Origin: an uncultured Christensenella sp.
GTDB taxonomy: Bacteria; Bacillota; Clostridia; Christensenellales; Pumilibacteraceae
DNA length: 64,000 bases
Direction of reading: 5' to 3'
Assembly: GCA_910585955.1 (NCBI GenBank)
Contig: CAJUGC010000006.1
Span: 1-64,000 of the forward strand
The number at the start of each line of letters is the position of its first letter. Within the stretch, counting starts at the first letter, position 1. A program made the position numbers and the translations under genes. Below the pieces are notes generated by a model. That model was not told the DNA's origin. It did no database searches and saw only the letters and a program-made list of their open reading frames with translations. This document shows, in pieces, positions 45,613-54,092 of this stretch.

Positions 45613-45766
45613 ATCTTTTCCGTTTCTTTGCGGCTTTGCCGCTTACCTGTGCGAAAAGTTCGCCGGTTCAAGTTCCGCATATGCGGACAAGCTTGCGATT
45701 ATACGGATAATATACCATATAAATATACCGCAAAGCAAATAATATGAGGGGATTTTCAAAAAAAGC

Positions 45767-45796
45767 TTGTATTTTTTTAATTATATCGACTAAAAT
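45767..45796 (+). promoter_or_regulatory. Possible promoter of the ATP-grasp operon
   Basis: TTGTAT, 18 nt, TAAAAT, 110 bp before the start codon, in the divergent region with the giant-protein gene. Confidence 0.4.
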
Positions 45797-45905
45797 TTGG
45801 TTATAAAAGGGTACGGACATTCGCATAAAAGCCGTGCGGAAAAGACATACTTTTTCAGAAAAAAGGTTGTTCGTCTCGGGAAGACAAAGGAGCTTCTGTA
45901 CCGAA

Positions 45906-47240
45906 ATGTTGAATGAAAGTAATTTTTTCGCGCCGTCCGTTATGATGTCCGGCGAGGGCGACGACCGCCTCATGCGGGCGGTAGAGAGGTTCGGCGCGAG
46001 ATTTTCGGTGTCCGAAGGCGGCGAGTATGTGGAACGCAATCTTCCGTTCGATCCCGAGCCGAGAATAATATCGGCGGACGAGTTCGGGTTTTTGGAGCGC
46101 GGACTCAGACAGCGGGTGCTCGCCTTGAACCTTTTTCTCGGCGACGTTTATACGAAAGGAAGAATTTTACGCGACAAAGCAGTCCCGGCAGAGTTTGCGC
46201 TCTCGTCGGGCGGATTTCTGCCGCAGGCGGTAGGCGTCTCGCCGCCGCTCGGCATATATGCGAATATAGCGGGAATCGATCTCGTCAAAGGAGAAGGGAA
46301 GTGGTATGTGCTCGAGGACAATCTGCGCGTTCCGTCCGGCGTATCCTATCCTTTGACGGCAAGGAAAGCTCTCGAAACGCTGCCCGTCTACGATGCGGAT
46401 ATGCGCTCGTCGGGCATAGAGGATTCGCTGTATTACGGCCGTATGCTCGGCAAAATGTTTGCAGAGGTTTCACAAGGCGGGATATGCGCGTTACTGACGA
46501 CGGGGAAAAGCAACTGCGCGTATTACGAACACTCTTTTTTGGCGGAAGCGACGGGTTGCGCGCTTTGCCGTGCCCGCGACCTTTTCGTCGAAGACGACAG
46601 GCTGTACTTTAAGGGTGCGGATAAGATAGAGCGCGTGGGCGTATTGTATACGAGGGTGGACGGAGTATATGCGGATCCTCTCGCCTTCGGGCGTTCGTCG
46701 CCCTTCGGCGTACCCGGTCTGTTTTCCGCCTACGCGTCCGGAAACGTCGCGGTCGTAAACGCTTTCGGCTGCGGAGTCGCCGACGACAAAGGTCTTTACG
46801 GATATGTGCCGAAGATCATAGAATACTATCTCGGAGAAAAAGCGATCCTCGAAAACGCGCCGACCTATCTGCCGACATTAGCCGAGGATATGGCTTATAT
46901 TAGCGAAAATATTTCCCGTCTCGTAATCAAGAGCGTCGGCGATTGCGGCGGTCACGGCGTGGTATTTGCGGGCGGGCTTGCGGAGGCCGAGAGGCAGGAA
47001 CTGCTGAGAAAAATAGAAAGAGATCCGCGCGGATATATCGCACAGGAAATGATAGATTTCGAAACTCTCCCGTCGCGCGAGGGGAATCGCAAAGCCGATC
47101 TGCGCGCTTTCGTCGTGAGCGGAAAGGATATCGAAGTGTGGAAAAGCGGACTCACGCGATATGCTCGGGAGGCGGACGAATTTATAGTAAACTCATCTCA
47201 CGGCGGAGGTTTTAAGGACACATGGGTATTGTCTCGATAA
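45906..47240 (+). CDS. Circularly permuted ATP-grasp protein
   Basis: A 444-residue member of the circularly permuted ATP-grasp family (DUF404/DUF407 type). ATP-grasp enzymes form amide or peptide-like bonds from a carboxylate and an amine using ATP. Recognisable parts are RQRVLALNLFLGDVYTKGRI near 65, VLEDNLRVPSGVSYPLTARK near 135, LVIKSVGDCGGHGVVFAGG near 340 and the ending VNSSHGGGFKDTWVLSR. The start at 45906 matches the family N-terminus, although AAGGAG is about 13 nt away and the frame is open to 45834. It overlaps the alpha-E gene. The trio is a known conserved association thought to modify peptides; the product is unknown. Confidence 0.88.
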   Translation: MLNESNFFAPSVMMSGEGDDRLMRAVERFGARFSVSEGGEYVERNLPFDPEPRIISADEFGFLERGLRQRVLALNLFLGDVYTKGRILRDKAVPAEFALSSGGFLPQAVGVSPPLGIYANIAGIDLVKGEGKWYVLEDNLRVPSGVSYPLTARKALETLPVYDADMRSSGIEDSLYYGRMLGKMFAEVSQGGICALLTTGKSNCAYYEHSFLAEATGCALCRARDLFVEDDRLYFKGADKIERVGVLYTRVDGVYADPLAFGRSSPFGVPGLFSAYASGNVAVVNAFGCGVADDKGLYGYVPKIIEYYLGEKAILENAPTYLPTLAEDMAYISENISRLVIKSVGDCGGHGVVFAGGLAEAERQELLRKIERDPRGYIAQEMIDFETLPSREGNRKADLRAFVVSGKDIEVWKSGLTRYAREADEFIVNSSHGGGFKDTWVLSR

Positions 47241-47848
47241 GCGATTTGGACAAGCTTTTTTGGGCGGGGAGGTATTGCGAACGCGCGCTTTCCCTTTACG
47301 AGAGATTCACATCTCTTCCGCGTAACGGCGGCGTACGACGCGATTTTGCCCGTAATTTGGGCGTTATGTGTGACATAGTATTGCCGGAAGAGGCTATTTT
47401 GGGAAGAAACGGAGCGGTTTTCGCCGCCGTTTCGAGTTGGCGAGACAATGCCGTCGAATTGCGCCATATTCTCGGTACCCGAGCCGTCATGCAGGCGGAA
47501 GAGTGCGTAGAGGAGGCGGAGAGCGGCTTATACGAACTGCTTGCCGTCAGGTGTTACGCTTTCTTCGGAATGGCGGGCGACCGCCTTTTGGACGCGGCGG
47601 CGCGAGCCTCCGTAGAGGCGGGAAGAATGTGCGAAAAGCTTGACGTCATGTCGCGTTTCGGCGAAGATATCTCCGTCTTGATGGACGCTCTCGAAAGACT
47701 TAAAGAGGCTATGGGCGAGAGCGGCGCGGTAAAAAGGTTGATGTCCGAATGTGCCGTAAAAGCAACGGAAGGCGAGATTAAGGCGGGAAATCTCGTTGCG
47801 GTGCAAGCGGCGACATCGCACCTTCGCGCCGACGAATTTTACTCATAA
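47222..47848 (+). CDS. Alpha-E domain protein (DUF403)
   Basis: A 208-residue all-helical protein of the alpha-E family, which almost always accompanies circularly permuted ATP-grasp proteins. The start MGIVSISDLDKLFWAGRYCE is the family's characteristic beginning, with a conserved WAGRYxER-like stretch. It overlaps the ATP-grasp gene by 19 nt and has AAGGA within that gene. It is somewhat shorter than typical members (about 300). Its exact role is unknown; it is thought to assist the ATP-grasp ligase. Confidence 0.82.
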   Translation: MGIVSISDLDKLFWAGRYCERALSLYERFTSLPRNGGVRRDFARNLGVMCDIVLPEEAILGRNGAVFAAVSSWRDNAVELRHILGTRAVMQAEECVEEAESGLYELLAVRCYAFFGMAGDRLLDAAARASVEAGRMCEKLDVMSRFGEDISVLMDALERLKEAMGESGAVKRLMSECAVKATEGEIKAGNLVAVQAATSHLRADEFYS

Positions 47849-47858
47849 AGGAGAAATC

Positions 47859-48644
47859 ATGAGTCTACTCGGTTTCGAATACGGTCTTACTTTGGATTTT
47901 TCTGCTCCCGTCAAAGATCATTTTTTTCTTTTGCGCTGTTTGCCTCTCGAAAGTGCGAGTCAAAGGTGCGACGGAATACACGCCGAGGTGGCGCCGCATA
48001 GTCGCTTGTGGCGTTCGGTTTCCGCAGACGGCGTTCGATCGCTTTCGGGAGAAGTCGGCTTCGAGCACGAGCGTTTTTCCGTGCGCGTTCGAGGCAAGGT
48101 GTTTTCCGTGAGCGGCGCGGACGAAAGTGAGCCTCACCCGATGTATACGGCTTTTACGCCGAGCACCGTGCCGAACGGAAAAATCAGAGAGATCGCGGGA
48201 GAATATTTCGGACGCGAGTCTAACACTAAGCTTGCGGCGGACGTTATGGAGCGCGTCCATTCGTTGCTCGAATTCAGTCCTGACGCGACCGAAGCCGAAA
48301 CGACGGCGGCGGCTGCGCTCGAAATGGGACGTGGCGTATGCCAAGATTACGCGCATATTTTTTGCGGAATCATGCGCTGTCTCGGCGTGCCTACGCGCTA
48401 TGTCGCCGGGCTCGGGAGAGCGGAGGGTGAGACTCATGCTTGGAACGAATGTTATATAGACGGAAAGTGGCTTTCGTTCGATCCGACGCTCGGCGAAAGA
48501 GCGGACGAAAGTTATGTCAAGTTCACGGTCGGTTTGGACGCGGAACATTGCTCGCTCAATCGCGGCGTGTTTGCTTCCGCTAACCGCGGCGACGAAGTGT
48601 CGCAAAAGCAGACCGTGTTTGCGCGCGTGGTCACTCTTGTATAA
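47859..48644 (+). CDS. Transglutaminase-like cysteine protease of the ATP-grasp/alpha-E cluster
   Basis: A 261-residue cytoplasmic protein. The N-terminal beta domain is typical of bacterial transglutaminase-like proteins of this cluster, followed by the catalytic core: GRGVCQDYAHIF (Cys near 161), ETHAWNECY (His near 192) and LSFDPTLGE (Asp near 207). It probably cleaves or transfers peptide amide bonds made by the ATP-grasp partner. AAGGAG precedes the ATG at 47859, which starts at the family N-terminus; the frame is open to 47796. It lies 10 nt after the alpha-E gene. Confidence 0.9.
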   Translation: MSLLGFEYGLTLDFSAPVKDHFFLLRCLPLESASQRCDGIHAEVAPHSRLWRSVSADGVRSLSGEVGFEHERFSVRVRGKVFSVSGADESEPHPMYTAFTPSTVPNGKIREIAGEYFGRESNTKLAADVMERVHSLLEFSPDATEAETTAAAALEMGRGVCQDYAHIFCGIMRCLGVPTRYVAGLGRAEGETHAWNECYIDGKWLSFDPTLGERADESYVKFTVGLDAEHCSLNRGVFASANRGDEVSQKQTVFARVVTLV

Positions 48645-48653
48645 TTCAAAGAC

Positions 48654-48682
48654 TTGACTTTTTCGGGACGTAGCTGTATAAT
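48654..48682 (+). promoter_or_regulatory. dnaX promoter, implying a leaderless mRNA
   Basis: TTGACT, 17 nt, TATAAT, with the dnaX ATG beginning 8 nt after the -10 box, where transcription should start. No ribosome-binding sequence lies in between. Confidence 0.8.
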
Positions 48683-48689
48683 ACGGAAT

Positions 48690-50231
48690 ATGGCAAACGC
48701 ATTGTACAGAAAATACCGTCCGCAGGTCTTTTCCGACGTCTACGGTCAGGATCATATCGTCACGACGCTGAAAAATCAGATAAAGCACGACAGGGTGACG
48801 CACGCCTATCTTTTTACGGGAAGCCGAGGCACGGGCAAGACTACTTGCGCAAAGATATTCGCGCGCGCTATCAACTGTCTTCATCCCTCGGACGGCTCGC
48901 CGTGCGGCAAGTGCGAGTGTTGCAAAGCGCTTGCCGAAAGCAACAATATAGACGTTCTCGAAATCGACGCCGCGTCCAACAACGGTGTGGACGACGCTCG
49001 CGAGATACGCGAAAAAGTAAAGTATACGCCGGTATACGGAAGATATAAGGTCTACATAATCGACGAGGTGCATATGCTTAGCGGCGCGGCGTTTAACGCG
49101 CTTTTAAAGACGCTTGAAGAGCCGCCTTCGCACGCGGTTTTTATTCTCGCGACGACCGAAGTACACAAGCTTCCCGCTACCATTCTGTCGCGCTGTATGC
49201 GTTTCGACTTCAGGCTTGTCGGAGTAGACGAACTTGCGGATGGGTTAAAGAGCGTGCTCGAAAGCGAGGGCAAGGAGTACGAGGAAGAAGCCGTGCGTTA
49301 CATAGCGCGCGCCGGCGAAGGTTCTGTTCGCGATATGCTTTCCATTGCCGATATTTGCGTAAACTGTTCGGATGGTAAGCTCACGCTTTCAGACGTGTTG
49401 AAGGTTACGGGCAATGCCGACAGAGGAAAGGTACGCGCTCTTTTCAAAGCAGTGAAAAACTCCGACTTAAAGTCGGTTTTCTCGCTTATAGACGAAATGG
49501 CGAGCGGAGGCAAAAGCATGAGCCTTATCGCAAAGGAACTGACGCGCTACGTCCGCGATCTTTTGGTAGTCAAAACGGGCAATACTCGCATAATTGTGGA
49601 TACGGAAGAAAACATCGCGCTCATGAAAGAGGACTCTAAGACGTGCGAGGCGGACTATCTTGCCGCGCTTGTGGGTATACTCGGCGAAGCCGATTCGATT
49701 TTAAGGTATTCCGTGTCTCCCCGCATTGCTCTCGAGACCGTCTGTATCAAGGCGGCTAAACTTGCGGGCGCGGACTTTGTCGCGCTCGAGCGAAGAGTGG
49801 CTCGTCTCGAAAGCGGCGGCGTTTCCGTAACTTCGGCTAACGTCGCAAAGCCCGCGCCTGTGCGGACGGAAAGCGTCAAGAGCGCAGAGGCGGAATCTGC
49901 TCCGAACGAGCCGAAAGACGCTTTGAAGATTTGGGGAAAGCTTGTGACGTTCATGCGTACGAATAAAGAGATGAGGCTTTACGCATTGCTCGGCGCACAT
50001 TCGGATGTGGAGATCGACGGCGGCAAACTCATAGTTCACGCAAACGACGAAAACTACTTGCAGTTTTCCGAACCCGAAGCGGAAAGCGCGATGCAGCGCG
50101 GTCTCGACGAAATGGAAGTCGATTTGAAAGTCGTCGTGGAAAAACGCGCCCGCGTAGACAACGACCGCATGATAGATAAGATCAAGAGCTTGATGGGCGA
50201 CGTGGAGCTTGATGTTAAAAGAAAACGATAG
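48690..50231 (+). CDS. dnaX: DNA polymerase III subunit gamma/tau
   Basis: A 513-residue AAA+ protein, the motor of the clamp loader, which opens the sliding clamp and ties polymerase to helicase. Starts MANALYRKYRPQVFSDVYGQ, the normal DnaX beginning. Walker A is GSRGTGKTT (about 44-52), a zinc-binding CGKCECC lies near 72, and Walker B with VYIIDEVHML near 120. The Ala/Pro/Glu-rich linker and C-terminal part (about 360-513) suggest only the tau-like long form. Longer starts upstream would begin inside the promoter. The dnaX-ybaB-recR order is the usual one, here split by a hairpin repeat. Confidence 0.95.
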   Translation: MANALYRKYRPQVFSDVYGQDHIVTTLKNQIKHDRVTHAYLFTGSRGTGKTTCAKIFARAINCLHPSDGSPCGKCECCKALAESNNIDVLEIDAASNNGVDDAREIREKVKYTPVYGRYKVYIIDEVHMLSGAAFNALLKTLEEPPSHAVFILATTEVHKLPATILSRCMRFDFRLVGVDELADGLKSVLESEGKEYEEEAVRYIARAGEGSVRDMLSIADICVNCSDGKLTLSDVLKVTGNADRGKVRALFKAVKNSDLKSVFSLIDEMASGGKSMSLIAKELTRYVRDLLVVKTGNTRIIVDTEENIALMKEDSKTCEADYLAALVGILGEADSILRYSVSPRIALETVCIKAAKLAGADFVALERRVARLESGGVSVTSANVAKPAPVRTESVKSAEAESAPNEPKDALKIWGKLVTFMRTNKEMRLYALLGAHSDVEIDGGKLIVHANDENYLQFSEPEAESAMQRGLDEMEVDLKVVVEKRARVDNDRMIDKIKSLMGDVELDVKRKR

Positions 50232-50238
50232 CTTTTAA

Positions 50239-50352
50239 GGCATATTCATCGTGACACACGGGTTGCGTTCGTCGGCTCGCCCCGGTTGCGTACGAAAAGT
50301 ACGCGCCCGAGGCTACCTTCAGACAGTTGCACGTTTGACAAGCGACTATGCC
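50239..50352. repeat. Long hairpin repeat, GTAC-centred family, copy D
   Basis: The outer inverted repeat is GGCATA/TATGCC and the apex GCGTAC-GAAAA-GTACGC. The left arm ATTCATCGTGACACACGGGT matches copy B. It lies inside the dnaX-ybaB operon. Confidence 0.65.
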
Positions 50353-50429
50353 ATCAAAAAAGAGCATGGAATGTGTATAACGGAAAAATATCCGAACTAA
50401 AATATATCGACAGGAGGTCATAAGCTATT

Positions 50430-50744
50430 ATGGCAAGATTCAACGGTTTCGGCGGCGGCGGCATGAATATGCAGCAAATGATGAAACAGGCTCAGAAAAT
50501 GCAGGAACAAATGGCTCGCGCGCAAGAAGAACTCGAGGAACGTGAGGTCGAAGGAAGCGCTGGCGGCGGCATGGTAGGCGTTACCATGAACGGCAAAAAA
50601 CGAATGCTTTCGGTGTCTATCGATCCCGAAGCGGTCGATCCCGAGGATGTGGAAATGCTCGAGGATCTTATCCTTGCGGCATATAACGACGCTCTTTCCA
50701 AGGCAGAGGAGCTGGAAAAAGAGCTCGTGCCTTTTACGATGTAA
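50430..50744 (+). CDS. YbaB/EbfC nucleoid-associated protein
   Basis: A 104-residue DNA-binding protein that forms dimers and coats the nucleoid. It shows the family start ARFNGFGGGGMNMQQMMKQA with a Met/Gln-rich first helix, and VSIDPEAVDPEDVEMLEDLI in the second half. Length is standard. The strong AGGAGG ribosome site is notable because a repeat separates it from dnaX. The stop codon is directly followed by the recR ATG, so the two are co-translated. Confidence 0.95.
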   Translation: MARFNGFGGGGMNMQQMMKQAQKMQEQMARAQEELEEREVEGSAGGGMVGVTMNGKKRMLSVSIDPEAVDPEDVEMLEDLILAAYNDALSKAEELEKELVPFTM

Positions 50745-51329
50745 ATGAAACAGCCCGATAGTATTGTAAAGCTCATCAACAAATTCATGCGTCTCGGCGG
50801 CGTCGGATTAAAGACGGCTCAGCGTTATGCGTACAAGGTGGTCGAAATGACCGACGAGGAAGCCTCGGAATTTGCGGAGGCGATCTACGACGTCAAAAAG
50901 AACGTGAGGTATTGCTCGGAATGCGGCAATTTTTCCGAAACGGACGTATGCGAAATATGCGCAAGGCGAGATAAAACGGTTGTCTGCGTCGTGGCTCAGC
51001 CCAAAGACGTTTTGGCGATCGAAAAGTCGGGAGCTTTTACCGGCGTTTATCATGTGCTTCACGGCACGATAAGCCCGCTTGAGGGAAGGACTGCCGATGA
51101 CATTCGCATAAAGGAGCTGCTCTCTCGTCTCGGTGGCGTGGAGGAAGTCATAGTCGCTACCAATCCCGACGTAGAAGGCGAGGCTACGGCGATGTATATC
51201 GCGCGCCTTATAAAGCCGCTCGGCGTGCGCGTAACGCGTCCCGCGCAGGGGATTTCCATGGGCAGCGACATAGAGTATGCGGACGAGGTAACGCTTTCTC
51301 GAGCGATCGAGACGCGGACGACGCTTTGA
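50745..51329 (+). CDS. recR: Recombination mediator RecR
   Basis: A 194-residue protein that, with RecO or RecF, helps RecA load at gaps. The order of parts is a helix-hairpin-helix (RLGGVGLKTAQRYAYKV, about 14-30), a C4 zinc finger (YCSECGNFSETDVCEIC, about 55-71) and a Toprim domain (VCVVAQPKDVLAIEKSGAFT, about 78-97, later NPDVEGEATAMYIARL). Length is standard. It starts right after the ybaB stop. Confidence 0.97.
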   Translation: MKQPDSIVKLINKFMRLGGVGLKTAQRYAYKVVEMTDEEASEFAEAIYDVKKNVRYCSECGNFSETDVCEICARRDKTVVCVVAQPKDVLAIEKSGAFTGVYHVLHGTISPLEGRTADDIRIKELLSRLGGVEEVIVATNPDVEGEATAMYIARLIKPLGVRVTRPAQGISMGSDIEYADEVTLSRAIETRTTL

Positions 51330-51386
51330 AAAGCAAAAATTTTATATTTACGATATAACAAACTTATTTGTAAGGAGACTATATGT

Positions 51387-51860
51387 ATGGAAGAAGTTGT
51401 TGCAAAGAGACGTAATTCGGCAGGCGTTGCCTACATATTCGTAGTGATAGTAGCTTTGGCGCTTATTGTCGGAGGTATCGGCATCGGACTGGGCACAGGC
51501 GAAATGGGCGCGATAGCCATAGGCGTGGCGATCGGCGGATTGTTGCTTGCTATGGGCGTTTATTATCTTGTTCGCTTTTTTATGGTCCCGAATAATGCCA
51601 TAGTATATAAAGACGGGTTGCTTTATTTGCCCTATAAGGTCGTCTGCAAGCCCGAGGAGCTTGAAAAAGTTTTCATAAAAGTATACAAAAGATACGGAGT
51701 CGTCTCCAAATACGGTAAAATGGAAATAACCGTTCGCGGCAAGATATATAAATATAACGACATAGCCGACGCAAAATATTCGCAAGAACGACTTTTGGAA
51801 CTTAACCGTATTGCCATAGATAGACTTAACAGCGAGCCTAATCGGAATACGGAAGCATAG
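51387..51860 (+). CDS. Two-helix membrane protein, PH-like
   Basis: A 157-residue protein. Two hydrophobic Gly-rich helices (about 14-35 and 41-65), then a soluble domain of about 90 residues (NNAIVYKDGLLYLPYKVVC). This is the arrangement of small bacterial PH-domain membrane proteins, but I cannot name a family with confidence. AAGGAG precedes the ATG. It lies 57 nt after recR and may be the last gene of that operon. A terminator follows. Confidence 0.65.
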   Translation: MEEVVAKRRNSAGVAYIFVVIVALALIVGGIGIGLGTGEMGAIAIGVAIGGLLLAMGVYYLVRFFMVPNNAIVYKDGLLYLPYKVVCKPEELEKVFIKVYKRYGVVSKYGKMEITVRGKIYKYNDIADAKYSQERLLELNRIAIDRLNSEPNRNTEA

Positions 51861-51924
51861 CTATCGAAAATGCGTCGCGACATATTCGCAGATCGACGCA
51901 ATATATAACTGAAAGTATACAGAT

Positions 51925-51951
51925 AAAAAGCCGTCGTAGTTGCGGCTTTTT
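51925..51951 (+). terminator. Terminator after the membrane-protein gene
   Basis: The 9-bp stem AAAAAGCCG/CGGCTTTTT with a 9-nt loop and T run. Confidence 0.8.
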
Positions 51952-52025
51952 ATCTTATACATACAAAAAACGCCGTAAATCTACAAAAAACGCCCGAATT
52001 TTCGGGGTTTTGAGAGTGAAAGCGG

Positions 52026-52054
52026 TTGACATACATATAAATTAATGTTATAAT
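52026..52054 (+). promoter_or_regulatory. Promoter of the tRNA array
   Basis: TTGACA, 17 nt, TATAAT, a perfect consensus. Transcription would start near 52061 and run through the whole array into the tRNA. Confidence 0.85.
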
Positions 52055-52110
52055 AACCTCGCTTGTTGAGATAAACGACGAGTATGTAGGATTTTTATAT
52101 ATATTTAATT

Positions 52111-52447
52111 TGTCGGTGCTTGTCGGACTCTTACGAGGCACGAGCGAAGCGAGTATAACCCGAAGCGGGTTAGAAAGTAACTAAGGAGAAAGAACAAACA
52201 TCAGTCGATAACGCAGAGGGCGAAAGCAGTCGGTAGCCTGTCGGACTCTTACGAAGCACGAGCGAAGCGAGTATAACCCGAAGCGGGTTATGAAGTAACT
52301 AAGGAGAAAGAACAAACATCAGTTGATAACGCAGAGGGCGAAAGCAGTCGGTAGCCTGTCGGGCTCTTACGAAGCACGAGCGAAGCGAGTATAACCCGAA
52401 GCGGGTTATGAAGTTACTAAGGAGAAAGAAAAAACATCAGTCGATAA
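52111..52447 (+). repeat. Array of tRNA-derived units, period 118 bp
   Basis: Three units contain a D-arm-like and anticodon-stem sequence matching the tRNA that follows (AGCAGTCGGTAGC, TCGGRCTC and ATAACCCGAA). At the point that would be the anticodon they carry a 24-nt insert opening TTACGAAGCACGAGCG (first bases at 52131, 52249 and 52367). Each ends in a small hairpin AACCCGAAGCGGGTT and shares the upstream leader AAGGAGAAAGAACAAACATC. They lack the T arm and the 3' acceptor strand, so they cannot be working tRNAs. Confidence 0.85.
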
Positions 52448-52523
<76 letters not shown>

Positions 52524-52531
52524 TTTTTGAG

Positions 52532-52557
52532 AAGCCCGTCCATATGACGGGCTTTTA
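52532..52557 (+). terminator. Terminator after tRNA-fMet
   Basis: The stem AAGCCCGTC/GACGGGCTT with loop CATAT and a T run. Confidence 0.85.
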
Positions 52558-52584
52558 TAATAAGACAGGCGGCTTAAAAGCCAA

Positions 52585-52642
52585 GCAGGTCGGTAGCTTG
52601 TCGGGCTCTTACGAAGCACGAGCGAAGCGAGTATAACCCGAA
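52585..52642 (+). repeat. Fourth tRNA-derived fragment in the methyltransferase leader
   Basis: The sequence GCAGGTCGGTAGCTTGTCGG, the same 24-nt insert at the anticodon position and ATAACCCGAA. It runs directly into the ribosome site (AGGAGG) of the next gene, so it forms part of that gene's 5' leader. Confidence 0.8.
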
Positions 52643-52657
52643 AGAGGAGGCTATCCT

Positions 52658-53404
52658 ATGGACAATACGAAAAAATTCGACAACAAAGCGGACGTCTACT
52701 TGAAAGGCAGACCTTCTTATCCCGACGAGCTTACGGACTTTTTAAAAGAAAAATTCGGTTTGAATAAAAATTCGGCGGTTGCCGACGTGGGATCCGGAAC
52801 AGGCATTTTTACGGAAAAGCTTGCGAAAATATGCGGTAAAGTTTACGCCGTCGAGCCGAATGAGGACATGAGGCGCACTGCCGAAACACGGTTTAAAATA
52901 TTTACGAACGTCGTTTCCGTAGACGGCTGTGCGGAGAATACTGCGCTTGACGGCTGTTCCGTGGATTTCGTAACGGCGGCGCAGGCTTTTCATTGGTTTG
53001 ACGTAAACTCTTTCGGTCGGGAATGTCGGCGCATTTTAAAGCGGGGCGGTAAAACTTTTCTTATATGGAACAGACGCGATGTAAATGCCGAAATAAACCT
53101 TCGGTTATACGAATTATATCGAAAATTTTGTCCGAAATTTACGGGTTTCGGAGGCGGAGAAAATAATACGGAAGAAAAGATCCGTAAGTTTTACGGCGGC
53201 GATTATTCGGAAAAGGAGTTTGAAAACCCTGTGTCGTATCCCAGAGAAAAGTTTGTTTCACGCTGTCTGTCAAGCTCGTATTCCATCGGTGAAAGCGATT
53301 TGCGATATTCCGACTATATTTGCGCCGTAAACGGTATTTTCGACGAGTATGCGACGGACGGCATTTTGACGGTTCCGAATAAAACCGTCGTCTACTTCGA
53401 TTAA
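52658..53404 (+). CDS. Class I SAM-dependent methyltransferase
   Basis: A 248-residue methyltransferase. The SAM-binding motif I is AVADVGSGTGIFTEKLAKIC (about 39-58), acidic motif II is KVYAVEPNEDMRR near 63, and the post-motif is FVTAAQAFHWFDV near 107, as in the UbiE/Tam-like group. The target is unknown. AGGAGG 8 nt before the ATG belongs to the tRNA-like leader. It is monocistronic; the following 250 bp contain no gene. Confidence 0.9.
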   Translation: MDNTKKFDNKADVYLKGRPSYPDELTDFLKEKFGLNKNSAVADVGSGTGIFTEKLAKICGKVYAVEPNEDMRRTAETRFKIFTNVVSVDGCAENTALDGCSVDFVTAAQAFHWFDVNSFGRECRRILKRGGKTFLIWNRRDVNAEINLRLYELYRKFCPKFTGFGGGENNTEEKIRKFYGGDYSEKEFENPVSYPREKFVSRCLSSSYSIGESDLRYSDYICAVNGIFDEYATDGILTVPNKTVVYFD

Positions 53405-53662
53405 AGATTCGGAAGCTTTACCAAAGCCGTAATATCCATTCTCAACGCTTGACACTTCGCTTTGCCGTATCTGTTATTTGCATGGCATAGGCATTGCGGC
53501 GTATGCGTCGTCGGCTGTGGCGCTTTTCGAGATTGCAGTGCAAAAAACGATGTGTATGATGTTGCCTGTCGGTTACAAAGGGGGCAAAACAGTGAGATAT
53601 GCGCGCGCAGTGCGATCTTGCAATGTATTACGAATAATGGCGCGTCAAAGGCATGGAAATAG

Positions 53663-53770
53663 ATCCGAATCAAGCGGGAGCATTGGTATCGCAAGGCGAG
53701 AGAGTACGGAGAAGAATCCTCGGAATACCTGTTGGCGTGGAAGAAATTCCGAAAAAATCAATTCGTTTGA
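53663..53770 (+). pseudogene. Gene fragment (C-terminal remnant)
   Basis: A frame of 35 codons with protein-like composition (REHWYRKAREYGEESSEYLL, then AWKKFRKNQFV) ends at 53770, but it has no start codon or ribosome site; a stop lies just upstream at 53660. It looks like the tail of a lost gene. The preceding 53405-53660 stretch shows no readable feature. Confidence 0.35.
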
Positions 53771-53779
53771 AATACAGTC

Positions 53780-53812
53780 AAAACGTGCATTTGCTTAATA
53801 AATGCACGTTTT
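53780..53812 (+). terminator. Terminator
   Basis: The 13-bp stem AAAACGTGCATTT/AAATGCACGTTTT with a 7-nt loop; T-rich on both sides, so active in either direction. Confidence 0.75.
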
Positions 53813-53870
53813 GTCAAGTCAATGATTTAATCTGAAAAAGTAAGCATTCTCATATATTGTATTTAATTGT

Positions 53871-53899
53871 TTGACATATATTTATTGTTTTGCTATAAT
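53871..53899 (+). promoter_or_regulatory. Promoter of the frameshifted gene and tandem paralogs
   Basis: TTGACA, 17 nt, TATAAT, a full consensus. Confidence 0.85.
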
Positions 53900-53945
53900 A
53901 TTTCTATCAATTACTATAAGACTTAGATATACGGGAGGAAAAACA

Positions 53946-54092
53946 ATGAAAACAATCGGAAAGAAAATTTTGGTTATTTATGTTGCACTATGATTGTGTT
54001 GAAAAGAGATACCGATGTATTAAACGAGCTTCGAAAGACAATAGAAAAAGTATGAAAAGCTATTAGACGGAGAAACATCGGAAAGCGAACGC
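53946..54092 (+). pseudogene. Broken 5' part of the gene continued at 54093
   Basis: A strong ribosome site (GGGAGGA) precedes ATG 53946, which encodes MKTIGKKILVIYVAL and then stops. A second frame begins at ATG 53990 (overlapping as ATGA) with MIVLKRDTDVLNELRKTIEK and stops after a run of five A at 54045-54049. Dropping one A in that run joins it to KYEKLLDGETSESER, which is in frame with the gene at 54093. So two shifts separate promoter and ribosome site from the long frame. Either the gene has decayed, or the small overlapping frames are real coupled peptides. Confidence 0.55.

Noticed and set aside
45834..45905. Upstream extension of the ATP-grasp gene
   Set aside because: The extra 24 residues are not family-like; ATG 45906 matches the usual N-terminus.
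48654..48689. Upstream extension of dnaX (12 extra codons)
   Set aside because: The extension lies in the promoter itself and is not part of the normal DnaX N-terminus.
52111..52447. CRISPR array
   Set aside because: The repeat period of 118 bp has no variable spacers; the units are nearly identical throughout and match the tRNA.
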